A stretch of 64,000 nucleotides of DNA from Planctomycetales bacterium (GCA_028285345.1 JANQPT010000036.1:1-64000); one strand, 5' to 3'; counted from the first letter of the stretch, positions 9,296 to 18,524 are shown. The notes: generated by a model from the sequence alone, not told the origin. Translations and numbers: made by a program.

Positions 9296-9763
9296 TCAGC
9301 TTCCTTGCCGAGCCGGATCGCGCAACATCGGTTCGAGTTCTTCAACGAAGTCGTTGACATCCTTGAATTCGCGATAGACCGAAGCGAAGCGGACAAAAGC
9401 GACTTGATCGACGCCGCGGAGGATATTGAACACGCGTTCTCCGATATAGGGCGAGGGGACTTCGCGCTCGAAATTTTGGTACACGTCCGCTTCGACCTTA
9501 TTGACGATTTCTTCGATCTGCTGGTCGCTGACGGGGCGTTTGTAGCACGCCTTTTCGAGTCCTGCGCGAATGTTGTGCCGGTCAAATGGAACGCGGCTGC
9601 CGTCTTTCTTGATCACCTTCAGCGGCGCTTCCTCGACCTTTTCATAGGTCGTAAAACGGCGCCCGCAATCCAGACATTCGCGCCGTCGCCGGATCGCGTA
9701 CTCCTGGCTGACCCGCGAGTCGGTGACTTTCGTCTCATCGTGATGGCAAAACGGGCATCTCAT
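9296..9763 (-). CDS. nrdR: Transcriptional repressor NrdR
   Basis: 155 residues, the normal length for NrdR, which represses ribonucleotide reductase genes when dATP is high. A zinc ribbon is formed by Cys3, Cys6, Cys30 and Cys33 (MRCPFC, then [13 protein letters not shown]), followed by an ATP-cone domain from about residue 46 to 136 ([46 protein letters not shown]). Everything needed for function appears intact. The C-terminus [10 protein letters not shown] is slightly extended. It is the first gene of a probable two-gene unit with the VanZ-like gene. No ribonucleotide reductase gene lies in the window. Confidence 0.95.
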   Translation of the reverse strand: MRCPFCHHDETKVTDSRVSQEYAIRRRRECLDCGRRFTTYEKVEEAPLKVIKKDGSRVPFDRHNIRAGLEKACYKRPVSDQQIEEIVNKVEADVYQNFEREVPSPYIGERVFNILRGVDQVAFVRFASVYREFKDVNDFVEELEPMLRDPARQGS

Positions 9764-10050
9764 CGCATCGAAGTTCCGTCGACGGTCAATCAGACCTCAA
9801 CTCGAACGATTCTATATCATTTGCAGCGAATTCTTCGCTATTGTTACCCGCAGTCGTCGGGAGTCAAACAGTCTTTGGCGGCCGCAGTCGATGTCGACGG
9901 CGCATCGCGTCAACCAATTTCCAGGCATCGCCGGGACCGCTTGGTGATTCCCAACTCCTTGCCAGGCACGGGGTAGCGTAGCCGATCCGATATGGGAATT
10001 CCAGAGCGATTGGCCAAAAGCGGACCGGCGTCAGCGGCGGCGCTGGTGCC

Positions 10051-10740
10051 TTATTCCGACCGCAATAAGGGGACCGACTCTTTCGGTACCGGTTGCTCAG
10101 CAGGCAGCGCGGCGCAAGTCCACCCGGAGTCGATCAAGCGCGGCAGCAATTCTCTCATTGCAGCGGGCGTGACTTGGCGGGACTTGTGGTTGTCGTGCAG
10201 GCAGACGATGCTGCCCGCTCGCATGAATCGCTGTGTGCGGCGGGCGATTTGATCGGCGGTGATGCCCGCCACAAAATCGCAGGGCAGCACGTCCCACATC
10301 ACCAGTTTTTGTCCAGCGTGCTTGCACCAGATCAACGTGCGGGGGGTGAACTTCCCGAAAGGAGGCCGCATCCAGCGAACGGGTGCTCCGGCGAGACCAT
10401 TGAGTATCTCCGTGGCGCGGCTCAACTCCTCGGCATATTCGCTGTGGTGCACCTTCCAGGCGCTGGCGTGTGAGTACGTGTGATTGCCGATCGTGTGCCC
10501 GGCGGCGGTCAGTGCGCGGACGATCTGTGGATGCTGCTCCGCATGATCGCCGCGCAGAAAAAAGGTTGCGTGCGCTTGGTGTTTTTCAAAGATTTCCAGC
10601 AGTTGCGGAGTCGCATCCGGGTCGGGACCGTCGTCAAACGTGAGATACAGCACCTTGTCCCGCTCCGGCATTCGCCACAAGGGATCCCACACGATGTAGC
10701 GCAGGGCACGCGGCAAATAGGTACCAATGAGGTGCAGCAT
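10051..10740 (-). CDS. Polysaccharide deacetylase (NodB homology domain)
   Basis: 229 residues from ATG 10740 (MLHLIGTYLPRALRYIVWDP). An upstream in-frame start at 10866 would add a low-complexity leader and is less likely. The NodB motif 1 TFDDGPD has Asp36-Asp37, and motif 2 HTYSH has His87 and His91, giving the Asp-His-His metal site of carbohydrate esterase family 4. RWMRPPFGKFTPRT (motif 3) and CLHDNHK (motif 5) are also present. It would remove N-acetyl groups from a cell-surface or intermediate glycan. It is the last gene of a run that begins with UDP-sugar pyrophosphorylase and mannose-1-phosphate guanylyltransferase, which supports an envelope-polysaccharide role. Confidence 0.88.
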   Translation of the reverse strand: MLHLIGTYLPRALRYIVWDPLWRMPERDKVLYLTFDDGPDPDATPQLLEIFEKHQAHATFFLRGDHAEQHPQIVRALTAAGHTIGNHTYSHASAWKVHHSEYAEELSRATEILNGLAGAPVRWMRPPFGKFTPRTLIWCKHAGQKLVMWDVLPCDFVAGITADQIARRTQRFMRAGSIVCLHDNHKSRQVTPAAMRELLPRLIDSGWTCAALPAEQPVPKESVPLLRSE

Positions 10741-10884
10741 CCGGCAATCCGTCGGTCGATGCAGTTCCGAGAAACAACTTGAGGACTTGCCGAATCTTAG
10801 CGAATTTCGCGAATGCTGTTGAGGGGAGTTTGGTCGCTGCTCACATCTGCACGACACGCTGCTCATGAATTCAGAGAGGCGGCT

Positions 10885-11367
10885 TCACATCTCCCTCGGC
10901 GCCGCATCACGGTCGTCGCTGTCGAGGTAGCTCTGCAGCATGATTTGAGCCGCCACCATGTCTATGTGCGCCTTACGCTTCTTCTTGGTCAGCTCCGCTT
11001 CGAGCAAATAAGACTCGGCGATCACCGACGTATAACGTTCGTCCCAGTAGCGGACCGGCAGCTTTGTGACGCCGCCCAGCCAAGCGCCGAAGTTGCGGGC
11101 TTGTCGAGATTTTTCGCTTTCGTCGCCGCTCATATGGACCGGCAAGCCGACGACGATCCCCACCGCACGGTAGTCGGCCGCGACCTTTTTGAAAAACTCC
11201 GCGTCCAACTCCTTGGAACGCCTAGTATAGTTTTCCAGTGGGCTGGAGATGCTCTGCTCGGGAGTCGAGACGGCAACCCCGATTCGTTTGGTGCCGAAGT
11301 CGATGCCCAACAGCCGCCCGTCGTCAGGAAACGGAACGGCCGGCTGCGCGCTAGAGGAACTGTTCAT
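10885..11367 (-). CDS. ruvX: Putative pre-16S rRNA nuclease / Holliday junction resolvase-like RuvX (YqgF)
   Basis: 160-residue RNase H-fold nuclease of the YqgF family, implicated in 5' maturation of 16S rRNA and formerly annotated as a resolvase. [15 protein letters not shown] carries the first catalytic Asp (Asp23), [10 protein letters not shown] the central strand, and [12 protein letters not shown] the DER motif; [17 protein letters not shown] supplies the late acidic residues. The ATG at 11367 lies inside the end of the upstream guanylyltransferase gene (17-base overlap), so translation is probably coupled. The N-terminal dozen residues are a low-complexity extension. Confidence 0.9.
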   Translation of the reverse strand: MNSSSSAQPAVPFPDDGRLLGIDFGTKRIGVAVSTPEQSISSPLENYTRRSKELDAEFFKKVAADYRAVGIVVGLPVHMSGDESEKSRQARNFGAWLGGVTKLPVRYWDERYTSVIAESYLLEAELTKKKRKAHIDMVAAQIMLQSYLDSDDRDAAPREM

Positions 11368-12430
11368 AGCCTTGTTCCTCGAGCAGCGACACTAACTGCT
11401 TGATCGCGTTCTCATCGTCCTTGCGTGCGACGAGCGTTGCATCGGGAGTATGCACGATCACCAAATCCTGCACACCGATCGTCCCAATCAAGTGGCCCGG
11501 CGCCGTTGAGCGGACAATGCATCCGGTGGTTTCAACGCCGCAATGTGCAGAATCGATCGTGTTTTTCTCTGCATCGGTTCCCAGCAGGCGGTGCAGCGCC
11601 TGCCAACTGCCGACGTCATCCCACTCAAACGGCGCTTCCAGGACCGCCACATCCTGCGCCTGTTCGAGCACACCATGGTCGATGGAAATCGCCGTCATCA
11701 GTGGAAATTCGCGCTCGAGCGTTGCTTCGGCCTCAGCGGTGCCCAGGCTCTCGCGGAGCGTCATCAGCCGGCTGTGGATCTCCGGCTGCAATTGTTGCAA
11801 GGCTTCCAGCACAGCTTGTGCGCTCCAGACGAAGATGCCGCAGTTCCAATAGAAGCCGCCTGCCTCAAGAAACTGTTCAGCCGTTTCCCGGTCCGGTTTT
11901 TCACGAAACGACGAGACGCAATATGCGCCTTCGGCGCCGTCGGGCCACGCTTCGCCCCGTTCGATATAGCCGAATCCCGTTGAAGGAAATGTCGGCGGCA
12001 CGCCGAACAGCACGAACGTCTGCGGCGACTTTTCCACGACCGCCACCGCACGTTCGACCGCGTTTTGAAACACTTCCGTCGGCTGAATCACATGGTCGGC
12101 GGGAACGACGAGCATCACCGCTTGCGGATCTTGCCGCAACAAATGAATGGCTGCCAGGCCGATACAAGGGGCCGTATTTCGCCCGCAGGGTTCGACCAGA
12201 ATATTCTCGGGCGGGACGTCCGGCAGTTGCTCGGCCGTCGCTTGAGCTTGGACGGCGTTGGTGACGATCCAAGTTCTGTCGGCCGGAATCAAAGGAACGT
12301 TGCGGCGGACGGTCTGCTGCAGCATCGTCGCCTCACCTGCAAGCGGCAACAACTGTTTGGGCAGCGTCTTACGGCTTTGCGGCCAAAACCGCGTCCCGCT
12401 TCCTCCGGCCATGACCACGGCATGCAACAC
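11351..12430 (-). CDS. manC: Mannose-1-phosphate guanylyltransferase
   Basis: 359 residues, starting at GTG 12430. It makes GDP-mannose from mannose-1-phosphate and GTP. The nucleotidyltransferase signature GGSGTRFWP is at residues 9-17, followed by [12 protein letters not shown] with the catalytic Lys; [21 protein letters not shown] and SFREKPD are further family motifs. It lacks the C-terminal cupin phosphomannose-isomerase domain of the bifunctional ManC/AlgA type, so it is the monofunctional short form. It sits between a UDP-sugar pyrophosphorylase gene (75 bases upstream) and ruvX (overlapping), a nucleotide-sugar operon for envelope glycans. Confidence 0.88.
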   Translation of the reverse strand: MLHAVVMAGGSGTRFWPQSRKTLPKQLLPLAGEATMLQQTVRRNVPLIPADRTWIVTNAVQAQATAEQLPDVPPENILVEPCGRNTAPCIGLAAIHLLRQDPQAVMLVVPADHVIQPTEVFQNAVERAVAVVEKSPQTFVLFGVPPTFPSTGFGYIERGEAWPDGAEGAYCVSSFREKPDRETAEQFLEAGGFYWNCGIFVWSAQAVLEALQQLQPEIHSRLMTLRESLGTAEAEATLEREFPLMTAISIDHGVLEQAQDVAVLEAPFEWDDVGSWQALHRLLGTDAEKNTIDSAHCGVETTGCIVRSTAPGHLIGTIGVQDLVIVHTPDATLVARKDDENAIKQLVSLLEEQGYEQFL

Positions 12431-12504
12431 GCTGGCGACTCCTTGTTATTGATTGATCATCAAAGCGAATGAGTGCAACACCCAGTTCGCCGCGACTCAG
12501 GAAA

Positions 12505-13914
12505 TTAATCGGCCGGCTCCACGTACAGCGGTCCGGTGAAATCCAACCGGCCGTAAGCGGACGTTGCCACCGCTTCCTCATCGACGCCGGCCAACGGGCT
12601 GATTTCAACTTGGGCCGTCTCAGGGACATCAATACTTGCGCCCCGCAACCAGCGACGGTGCAGCGCGACCAAACTGGATTTCACATCCGGCGGCGAATTG
12701 ACACCCTCCGCATTCTTGAGCGGATTGAACTCATCCTCGCGCGCCGCTTCGACTACGAGTGCCTGTTCAGCAAGCGGCAGCACGTCGAAGATGAACCGCT
12801 CAAATTTATAGGCATTCGGATTGGCCGGTTCGACTTGCCGACCCGCCTCGTCAACATAGGGGACTTGCTTGTGCGCGATGTGAAACGGTAGCGCAATCTC
12901 GCCATCCGTCAATCGCTCAAGGAACTCGCGATTGAAGATATGAATTGCAGTGCTCCCCGCCCAAAACAGCAGGTCTCCGGATTCATCGGTTAGAGCGGCG
13001 ATTTCGGGGGGAAGATCGCTGTACTCGATGATCTGCGTTTTTCCGTCAACGTCCACCACGACGCCCATCCGCTCCTCGGGCCCGGTCTTGGCAACCACTT
13101 TGGTCGTCGCTTCAGATTGATGTTTCACGTGAAATCCGAGAAACGCCGGATCGCAAACGCGGCAGAGTGGATTGTCGACTTGGTGATAAAATAGTAGATC
13201 GATGCCCCGTTCCCGCATGTCGCGCAGCATGCCGCTGCGGGCCAACGCGGCGAGAACTCCGCCGTGACCGTCGGGACTGGTAGCCAGCCGGCCCTTCTCC
13301 GCCAGCAGCAATTGGCCGCTTTCTGCGTCGACAGCGGGCATCGCGCCCTGTTGAAAGAATTTCACATCACCGGCGTCGAGTCCGAAATTTCCATGCTGGG
13401 CGAAAAACTCAACCGTTTCAGCATGCGTCGCCGCACTGGTCATTACGTAGTACGGAATCGACACACCCGTCTGCCGCCCGCGCGCGATGACCTGTTCGAC
13501 CAACAGTTGAAACATCGGTTTGCCGCTGACCGGGCCGATGGGATACATCCCTTTGGGATGCGGAAATCCGAGACGCGTTCCTTGCCCGCCCGCAACGAGA
13601 ATCACTCCCACGCGGCCTTCCGCCAAAACCGCGCGGCCGTCCGCCGCCGCTTCGGCCCACAGACGCAGGTCCTCAGGCGTCTGCGGCAACCGGACCATTT
13701 GCGACGAGGGTACCGCCCGCTGCGATTGTTCGGCAGCGGTGGAGGCACTTCCCTGCCCTGCGCCGGACGACGCCAATCGGCTGACTTCGTCGAAGTCGAC
13801 AGCCCGAATTTGCGCGGCCAACTCCGACTGCTGATCGGCCGAGAGTTCGTCCCACCAGCGAAGTAAGTGTGATTGCCCCTGAGCGTGCAGCGTGTCTTGA
13901 AGGTCTTGTGACAT
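12505..13914 (-). CDS. UDP-N-acetylhexosamine/UTP-sugar pyrophosphorylase (eukaryote-like UDPGP family)
   Basis: 469 residues of the UDPGP family, resembling eukaryotic UDP-GlcNAc pyrophosphorylases rather than bacterial GlmU. The nucleotide-binding motif GGQGTRLGFPHPKGMYPIG is at residues 109-127, FQQGAMPAVD in the middle matches the uridine-binding F-x-Q motif, and SPDGHGGVLAAL is a typical sugar-binding segment. It would convert a hexose- or N-acetylhexosamine-1-phosphate plus UTP to the UDP-sugar; which sugar cannot be decided from sequence. It is the first gene of the run with manC, ruvX and a deacetylase. A parS-like palindrome lies within it at 13121-13136. Confidence 0.85.
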   Translation of the reverse strand: MSQDLQDTLHAQGQSHLLRWWDELSADQQSELAAQIRAVDFDEVSRLASSGAGQGSASTAAEQSQRAVPSSQMVRLPQTPEDLRLWAEAAADGRAVLAEGRVGVILVAGGQGTRLGFPHPKGMYPIGPVSGKPMFQLLVEQVIARGRQTGVSIPYYVMTSAATHAETVEFFAQHGNFGLDAGDVKFFQQGAMPAVDAESGQLLLAEKGRLATSPDGHGGVLAALARSGMLRDMRERGIDLLFYHQVDNPLCRVCDPAFLGFHVKHQSEATTKVVAKTGPEERMGVVVDVDGKTQIIEYSDLPPEIAALTDESGDLLFWAGSTAIHIFNREFLERLTDGEIALPFHIAHKQVPYVDEAGRQVEPANPNAYKFERFIFDVLPLAEQALVVEAAREDEFNPLKNAEGVNSPPDVKSSLVALHRRWLRGASIDVPETAQVEISPLAGVDEEAVATSAYGRLDFTGPLYVEPAD

Positions 13915-13973
13915 CGATTCGTGAAGTCGTTCGTTATTGTTGCTTCGGGTGCTATGTCAAACCCGAAACCCGA

Positions 13974-14049
13974 GGTAGCAGAAGTCGTGAGACTTCTGAA
14001 AACTCGATCGGTACAGGCCGTTTCCCGAACTCTCACGAGTTCGGCTACC
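13974..14049. repeat. Nested palindromic intergenic element
   Basis: GGTAGC (13974-13979) pairs with GCTACC (14044-14049). Within them lie two perfect hairpins: CAGAAGTC-GTGA-GACTTCTG (13979-13998) and CCGAACTC-TCAC-GAGTTCGG (14025-14044). It lies between two minus-strand genes. The two-hairpin-in-a-bracket layout fits a mobile palindromic repeat of the REP/MITE kind; no T-tract marks it as a terminator. Confidence 0.7.
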
Positions 14050-14079
14050 CAGGAACTGACAAAGCACGAGAAATCGATG

Positions 14080-14472
14080 TTACTGCACCGGGGGCGGTCC
14101 GGCAAAGCGCAACAGGAGCGAAAAACTGTACAGCACCACACAGGCGACCAGTACCGTGGCGAATTGCAGAATGCGGCGGGCGACGTCTTCTTTTTTGAGC
14201 GCGATGATCTGACACAGCACGGTGATGAAGGCAACGAGCGCGAATTTGAAATAGACCATCCCCTTGATTCCCCAGCCATGGAGAAAATAAGAAGCGATGG
14301 GGTTTGACTCCACGAATCCTTCGCGCCGCAGCAGAATCCAGGTCATGATCACATCCAACGCGCTGACGATGATGAACAGGCTCGTTTCCCGTTCCAGCGG
14401 CAGCCGGCGGCGGAAAATCCACTGCAGGAGCGAACCGGACTGTTTCTCATTTCCGTCGGAGGGATTGTTCAT
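14080..14472 (-). CDS. DUF5658-like small membrane protein
   Basis: 130 residues from ATG 14472 (MNNPSDGNE). The upstream in-frame start at 14535 adds a poor leader. At least three hydrophobic segments are visible (SLFIIVSALDVIMTWILL, GMVYFKFALVAFITVLCQIIAL and FATVLVACVVLYSFSLLL). The ESNPIASYFLHGWG loop after the first segment is characteristic of DUF5658-type proteins, whose function is unknown. It is an inner-membrane protein with no obvious partner; the upstream neighbour is a sugar-phosphate isomerase gene 84 bases away on the same strand. Confidence 0.65.
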   Translation of the reverse strand: MNNPSDGNEKQSGSLLQWIFRRRLPLERETSLFIIVSALDVIMTWILLRREGFVESNPIASYFLHGWGIKGMVYFKFALVAFITVLCQIIALKKEDVARRILQFATVLVACVVLYSFSLLLRFAGPPPVQ

Positions 14473-14556
14473 CCCGCAGAACTCCGCGTCGTGATGTGTT
14501 CGAGACCAGTCAGGAATCCGTTCGCACAATCGCACCCGCAGTGAAATCGCGCGTGA

Positions 14557-15519
14557 TCAACTGTCGTACCGGCCGACTAACGTTCTCAAGCGGCCGATCA
14601 CCTTCGGGATTTCCTGCCCTGGGTCCTCTTTTCCTTCATATTCCAATACCAGATAACCCCGGTAACCGGCATCGCCCAGGATCTTGACGATCCGTTCAAA
14701 ATCGGCCGGCTGCTTCCCTCCGCCGGCGGGGTGAATCTCGGTTTTGATTTGCGCGTTGACCGCATACGGCGCGATTTTCGCGAGATCCCCGTAAGGGTCC
14801 TCCGTGCGGAAGTTTCCGCTATCGAAGTTCACGCCGAACCAGGGCGAGTCTTTCACCCGCTCGCAGATCGACAACAATCCGTCGGCTTCCTTTGTGATCC
14901 CCCCGTGGTTCTCGATCGCCAGTACGACTCCCTTCTGCGCCGCGTAGTCGAGCGATTCATTAACGCCCGCTACACATCGCTGCAGGGCCGCTTCAAACGT
15001 GTCTCCTTGTGGAACGTATCCGGCGAAGATGCGGATCACCGGCGCCCCCATCAGCGCCGCGTAGTCAATCCACCGCCGGGTATGGGCCAACGTTTGGTCC
15101 CGCGCTTCGCCCTCCGGCAGGCAGAAGTTATTGTTGATGGCGGTCCCCGAAATATCCAGGCCCAGCCGGAACGCCTGTTGCTTAATCTTCAATAGGTAGT
15201 CTTGGCTAATGCCGCCGGGGTAGCCGGGAAAGTAGTAGCTCGTCGGCTCACACGCATCCAAATCCAGCGCCGCCGCTTGCGCCACGAAATCCGCCATGGT
15301 CATCGTCGGCTGCTTGAGATTCAGCGCCGCGCGATAGGAATAGGCGGCGATGCTGAGTTTCATGTACGGCTTGCCGGTCCGCACAATCGGATTCGCCGCT
15401 GATGCCGTCGACGAACCAACAGATCCCGCCGCTGCCGCCGCTCCGAATGCCAGACTTTGCTTGAAAAAACTGCGGCGGTCGGAACGGTGATGGGGGCATG
15501 AATTGGGAAGACCGGTCAT
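14557..15519 (-). CDS. Sugar phosphate isomerase/epimerase, Tat-exported (xylose isomerase-like TIM barrel)
   Basis: 320 residues from ATG 15519. A twin-arginine leader (SDRRSFFKQSLAFGAAAAAG, Arg15-Arg16) precedes an AP-endonuclease-2/xylose-isomerase-like barrel. Metal-site motifs visible are AIENHGG (Glu), FGVNFDSGNF (Asp), KTEIHPAGGGK (Glu/His) and LVLEYEGKEDPG (Glu), so the divalent-metal centre looks complete. The substrate is probably a keto sugar, but family members are too varied to say which. Many planctomycete paralogues are exported by Tat. It lies 58 bases from the ruvC stop on the same strand. Confidence 0.82.
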   Translation of the reverse strand: MTGLPNSCPHHRSDRRSFFKQSLAFGAAAAAGSVGSSTASAANPIVRTGKPYMKLSIAAYSYRAALNLKQPTMTMADFVAQAAALDLDACEPTSYYFPGYPGGISQDYLLKIKQQAFRLGLDISGTAINNNFCLPEGEARDQTLAHTRRWIDYAALMGAPVIRIFAGYVPQGDTFEAALQRCVAGVNESLDYAAQKGVVLAIENHGGITKEADGLLSICERVKDSPWFGVNFDSGNFRTEDPYGDLAKIAPYAVNAQIKTEIHPAGGGKQPADFERIVKILGDAGYRGYLVLEYEGKEDPGQEIPKVIGRLRTLVGRYDS

Positions 15520-15577
15520 CGTTGTCAACTCCTGTGTGGCGGGGAATAGGCTGAGCGTTTCACGACTGCGTCTTTGA

Positions 15578-16108
15578 TCATCCCCCTGTCGGCGCCAATT
15601 GGCAACTGTAATAGTGACACAGCGCGACGGCGGAAGCGTCGGCGACGTCGTTTGGCTCGGGGATCGCTTTGAGCCGCAACTCATTTTTGATCGCGTGCTG
15701 TATCTGCTCTTTCGAGGCTCGCCCACTGCCGGTCAGCAGGCGTTTGATTTGCGTCGGCATGTAGTGCACGACCGGCATGTTCCGCTCGGCGGCCGCCAAG
15801 AGAATCGCGCCGCGGGCGTGCGCCATCAGCAGTGCCGGTTTGGGGTATTTGATCGTGGTGAAGACCTGCTCAATCGCCATGCTCTCCGGCCGGAATTCCT
15901 CCAGCACTTCCCGCACGCCGCAACTGATTTCGTGGATCCGCTCCGCCAGCGAGCCCTCCACGGTCGAGCGGACGACACCCCCCTCCAGCAGGCGCGGCTG
16001 TGCAGAATCGCGTTCCAAAACGGCGTAACCCGTGCAATACAACCCAGGATCGATGCCCAGATAGCGCCCACCTTTATTAGGCGGGGTTGCGCTTGGGATG
16101 CCGTCCAT
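15578..16108 (-). CDS. ruvC: Crossover junction endodeoxyribonuclease RuvC
   Basis: 176 residues, the usual size. It cuts Holliday junctions symmetrically together with RuvAB. The catalytic acids are in place: Asp20 (YLGIDPG), Glu80 (AIEQVF), and Asp154/Asp157 (EPNDVADASAVALCH), with the spacing of well-studied RuvC proteins. RAILLAAAERN and PTQIKRLLTGSGRASKEQIQ match conserved DNA-contact segments. ruvA and ruvB are not in the window, so the genes are dispersed here. The gene precedes the isomerase in the same direction. Confidence 0.93.
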   Translation of the reverse strand: MDGIPSATPPNKGGRYLGIDPGLYCTGYAVLERDSAQPRLLEGGVVRSTVEGSLAERIHEISCGVREVLEEFRPESMAIEQVFTTIKYPKPALLMAHARGAILLAAAERNMPVVHYMPTQIKRLLTGSGRASKEQIQHAIKNELRLKAIPEPNDVADASAVALCHYYSCQLAPTGG

Positions 16109-16169
16109 GTGAGATCCTCAGTGGCAGGTGAGGCGGTAGGATTGAGTATTGAGGCTTGAGGGGTGGGGG

Positions 16170-16262
16170 GGGTGAATGCGTGTTTAGTGTTCAGTTTTCA
16201 GTGTTCAGAAGCTGGAGTGTTGCATCTCGGTTCTCACTTCTCACTCCTCTTCCCTCACTCCT
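16170..16262. repeat. Low-complexity intergenic stretch with short direct repeats
   Basis: AGTGTTCAG occurs twice around TTTTC (TAGTGTTCAGTTTTCAGTG, then TTCAG), followed by a pyrimidine-rich run (CTCACTTCTCACTCCTC). It lies between ruvC and the cysS stop. No gene is supported. Such GTTCAG repeats recur in many bacterial intergenic regions and may be replication-slippage products. Confidence 0.5.
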
Positions 16263-16291
16263 CCTCCGAGCCTTCCCCAATTGGGCGTTTA

Positions 16292-17845
16292 CTACTGCCG
16301 CGTCCAGTCGACGCCGTCGGGGCGGTCTTCGACGACGACCTTTAGTTCGGCCAGTTTGTCGCGAATCTTATCCGCTACCGTCCAGTTCTTGCTCGATCGG
16401 GCTTCTGCGCGGATTTCCAGAATCAGTTCCATCAACGCGGCGGCGAACTCGTCGTCGCCGGCGCCGCCCAGTTTCTCCAAGGGCTTGATGAAGACGCCCA
16501 GTAGATTCGTTAATTCCTTGAGTGCCGTCATTGCGGTGGTCAGCGCGGCGTTGGCTTCGCTGTCGGCGGAGCCGGCGTCAAGCTTCTTGCCGCTGATAAA
16601 TCCGTTGATCGCCTTGCGCATTTCGAACAGGGTGCCGATCGCGCCGCCCGTGTTGAAGTCGTCGTCCATTGCCTCCCAGAACCGGGTGCGGAGGTGGCTT
16701 AGCTCTTCGAACAACTCGCCCGGACCGCCTGAGAGTTCCGTGGCTGATTCTCGTTGGTCCGGTGGCGCTAATTCATAGAAACTCTGGCCAGTGATCCGCT
16801 CGTACGTGTCGAACAGGCGGTAGAAACCTTCCAAGCCCTTGCCGGTTTCGGCGATGCGTTCGTCGCTGAAGTCGATCGGGCTGCGATAGTGGGTTGCCAG
16901 CAGGAAGAAGCGGACCGTTTCCGGCTGGTGGACTGCGAACAGTTCCTTGACGGATGCGGCTCCCTTGGAACCGGCCAACTTGTTGGCTTCCTGTGCGGCT
17001 TGATCGGCGACGTCGCCGTGCCGGTCGTGCCCGCCGCCCACCTTGCCGGGCGACCCGCTGGCCTGCATCAGGCCGTTGTGCAGCCAGTAGCGGGCGAACG
17101 GTTTGCCGGTGCAGGTTTCCGACTGTGCCAACTCGTTTTCGTGGTGCGGGAACATCAAATCGAGTCCGCCGCCGTGGATGTCGAGCGTTTGGCCCAAGTA
17201 CTTCATGCTCATCGCCGAGCATTCGATATGCCACCCCGGCCGCCCCGGACCCCACGGACTGTCCCAAGCGGGTTCGCCCGGTTTTGATTTTTTCCAGAGG
17301 GCAAAGTCGGCCGGATTGCGCTTGCGGTCGTTGGCTTCGACGCGGGTGCCGGCCATTGTTTCGTCGACATTACGGCCGCTCAATTTGCCGTAGTCGTCGT
17401 CGGCATCGACCGCGAAATAGACGTCGCCTTCCAGCGGATAGGCGGCGTCTTTGGCGATCAGATCGGCAATCATGTCGAGCATCTCTTGAATATGCTCGGT
17501 GGCATAAGGAAATCGATCCACCGAATCGACCCCCATCGTGGCCAGATTGTCGAAGTAGTCCTGCGTCATCTCCGCGGCCAGCGCTTCGACCGTCGTGCCG
17601 TTTTCATTGGCTCGCACGATGAGTTTGTCGTCGACGTCGGTGATATTGATTACGAACGATACGTCGTATCCCAGATAGGTGAGATACCGTTTGATCGTGT
17701 CAAAGATCACCGGACCGACCATGTGGCCGATGTGTGCCGGCTTATAGACCGTCGGTCCGCAGAGATACATGCCGACCTTGCCCGGTTCGACGGTCTGAAA
17801 ATCTTCCTTGGTTCGGCTCAAGGTGTTGTAAACGCGTAAGCTCAT
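16292..17845 (-). CDS. cysS: Cysteinyl-tRNA synthetase with divergent KMSKS loop
   Basis: 517 residues from ATG 17845 (MSLRVYNTLSRTKEDF); the frame from 17878 has a poor extension. The HIGH motif is intact (AHIGHM, 38-42), the zinc ligands Cys29, Cys209, His234 and Glu238 are present, and WHIECSAMSMKYLG and DIHGGGLDLMFPHHENE identify CysS. The KMSKS signature is absent in standard form. A roughly 20-residue Gly/His/Gln-rich insertion (about 265-288) precedes KLAGSKG at 289-295, which occupies the KMSKSLG position. The downstream THYRSPIDFSDE is normal. It is probably still the only CysRS of the cell. It is transcribed after ispF with a 65-base gap. Confidence 0.9.
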   Translation of the reverse strand: MSLRVYNTLSRTKEDFQTVEPGKVGMYLCGPTVYKPAHIGHMVGPVIFDTIKRYLTYLGYDVSFVINITDVDDKLIVRANENGTTVEALAAEMTQDYFDNLATMGVDSVDRFPYATEHIQEMLDMIADLIAKDAAYPLEGDVYFAVDADDDYGKLSGRNVDETMAGTRVEANDRKRNPADFALWKKSKPGEPAWDSPWGPGRPGWHIECSAMSMKYLGQTLDIHGGGLDLMFPHHENELAQSETCTGKPFARYWLHNGLMQASGSPGKVGGGHDRHGDVADQAAQEANKLAGSKGAASVKELFAVHQPETVRFFLLATHYRSPIDFSDERIAETGKGLEGFYRLFDTYERITGQSFYELAPPDQRESATELSGGPGELFEELSHLRTRFWEAMDDDFNTGGAIGTLFEMRKAINGFISGKKLDAGSADSEANAALTTAMTALKELTNLLGVFIKPLEKLGGAGDDEFAAALMELILEIRAEARSSKNWTVADKIRDKLAELKVVVEDRPDGVDWTRQ

Positions 17846-17910
17846 AGCTGTTCCGTACAGATTCTTCCGATTCAGCAAACAGAATTACTCAACTCAAGTC
17901 GGCGGCGAAG

Positions 17911-18402
17911 TCATTCCGCAGATGCCAAGAGCACGACCGCGTCCGCGGACATCGCCTCTCCGCGTCCAATCGGCCCGACCTGCTCGCCGGTCTTGGCCTT
18001 GATGTTGACCAGTTCGGCGTTAACGCCCAACAACTGAGCCAATTTGTCGCGGATCTCCGACTTATAAGGCGAGAGCTTAGGTTGTTGGGCATGAATCGTG
18101 CAATCCAAGTTTACGATCTGCCACCCGCCCGCAGCGATCTTCTCCAGGACACGCTCCAATAACTTCGTCGAGTCAATCCCGGCGAATTGCGGGTCCGTAT
18201 CAGGAAACGACTCGCCGATGTCGCCCAGCCCGGCGGCTCCCAACAAAGCGTCGATCACGGCATGCAACAGCACATCCGCGTCGCTGTGCCCGATGAGACC
18301 GAAGTCGTGCTCGATCGGCACTCCGCCCAAAACGAGCCGCCGCCCCGCCTCCAGACGGTGCGTGTCATGGCCCATTCCCACGCGGAATCGCGGCGGCTGC
18401 AT
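17911..18402 (-). CDS. ispF: 2-C-methyl-D-erythritol 2,4-cyclodiphosphate synthase
   Basis: 163 residues, normal length. It catalyses the fifth step of the MEP isoprenoid pathway as a zinc-dependent trimer, releasing CMP. Zinc ligands are Asp13 and His15 (GMGHDTHRL) and His47 (IGHSDADVLLHAVIDAL); the GLGDIGESFPDTD and AKTGEQVGPIGRGEA segments are also diagnostic. The isoprenoid units it feeds would supply the hpnC/hpnD enzymes at 57-59 kb. It is upstream of cysS in one likely transcript, an arrangement seen in other bacteria. Confidence 0.95.
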   Translation of the reverse strand: MQPPRFRVGMGHDTHRLEAGRRLVLGGVPIEHDFGLIGHSDADVLLHAVIDALLGAAGLGDIGESFPDTDPQFAGIDSTKLLERVLEKIAAGGWQIVNLDCTIHAQQPKLSPYKSEIRDKLAQLLGVNAELVNIKAKTGEQVGPIGRGEAMSADAVVLLASAE

Positions 18403-18524
18403 TACGGGATCTCAACAACAAGCGGTCGGATTGGTCAACGCACGCTCGGCGCAACGTCAACAGTCAATGACAGTTGCGCATCATAACCGCCGGCCGAAAC
18501 TGTGGCAATGCGTGACAGTCGCCG

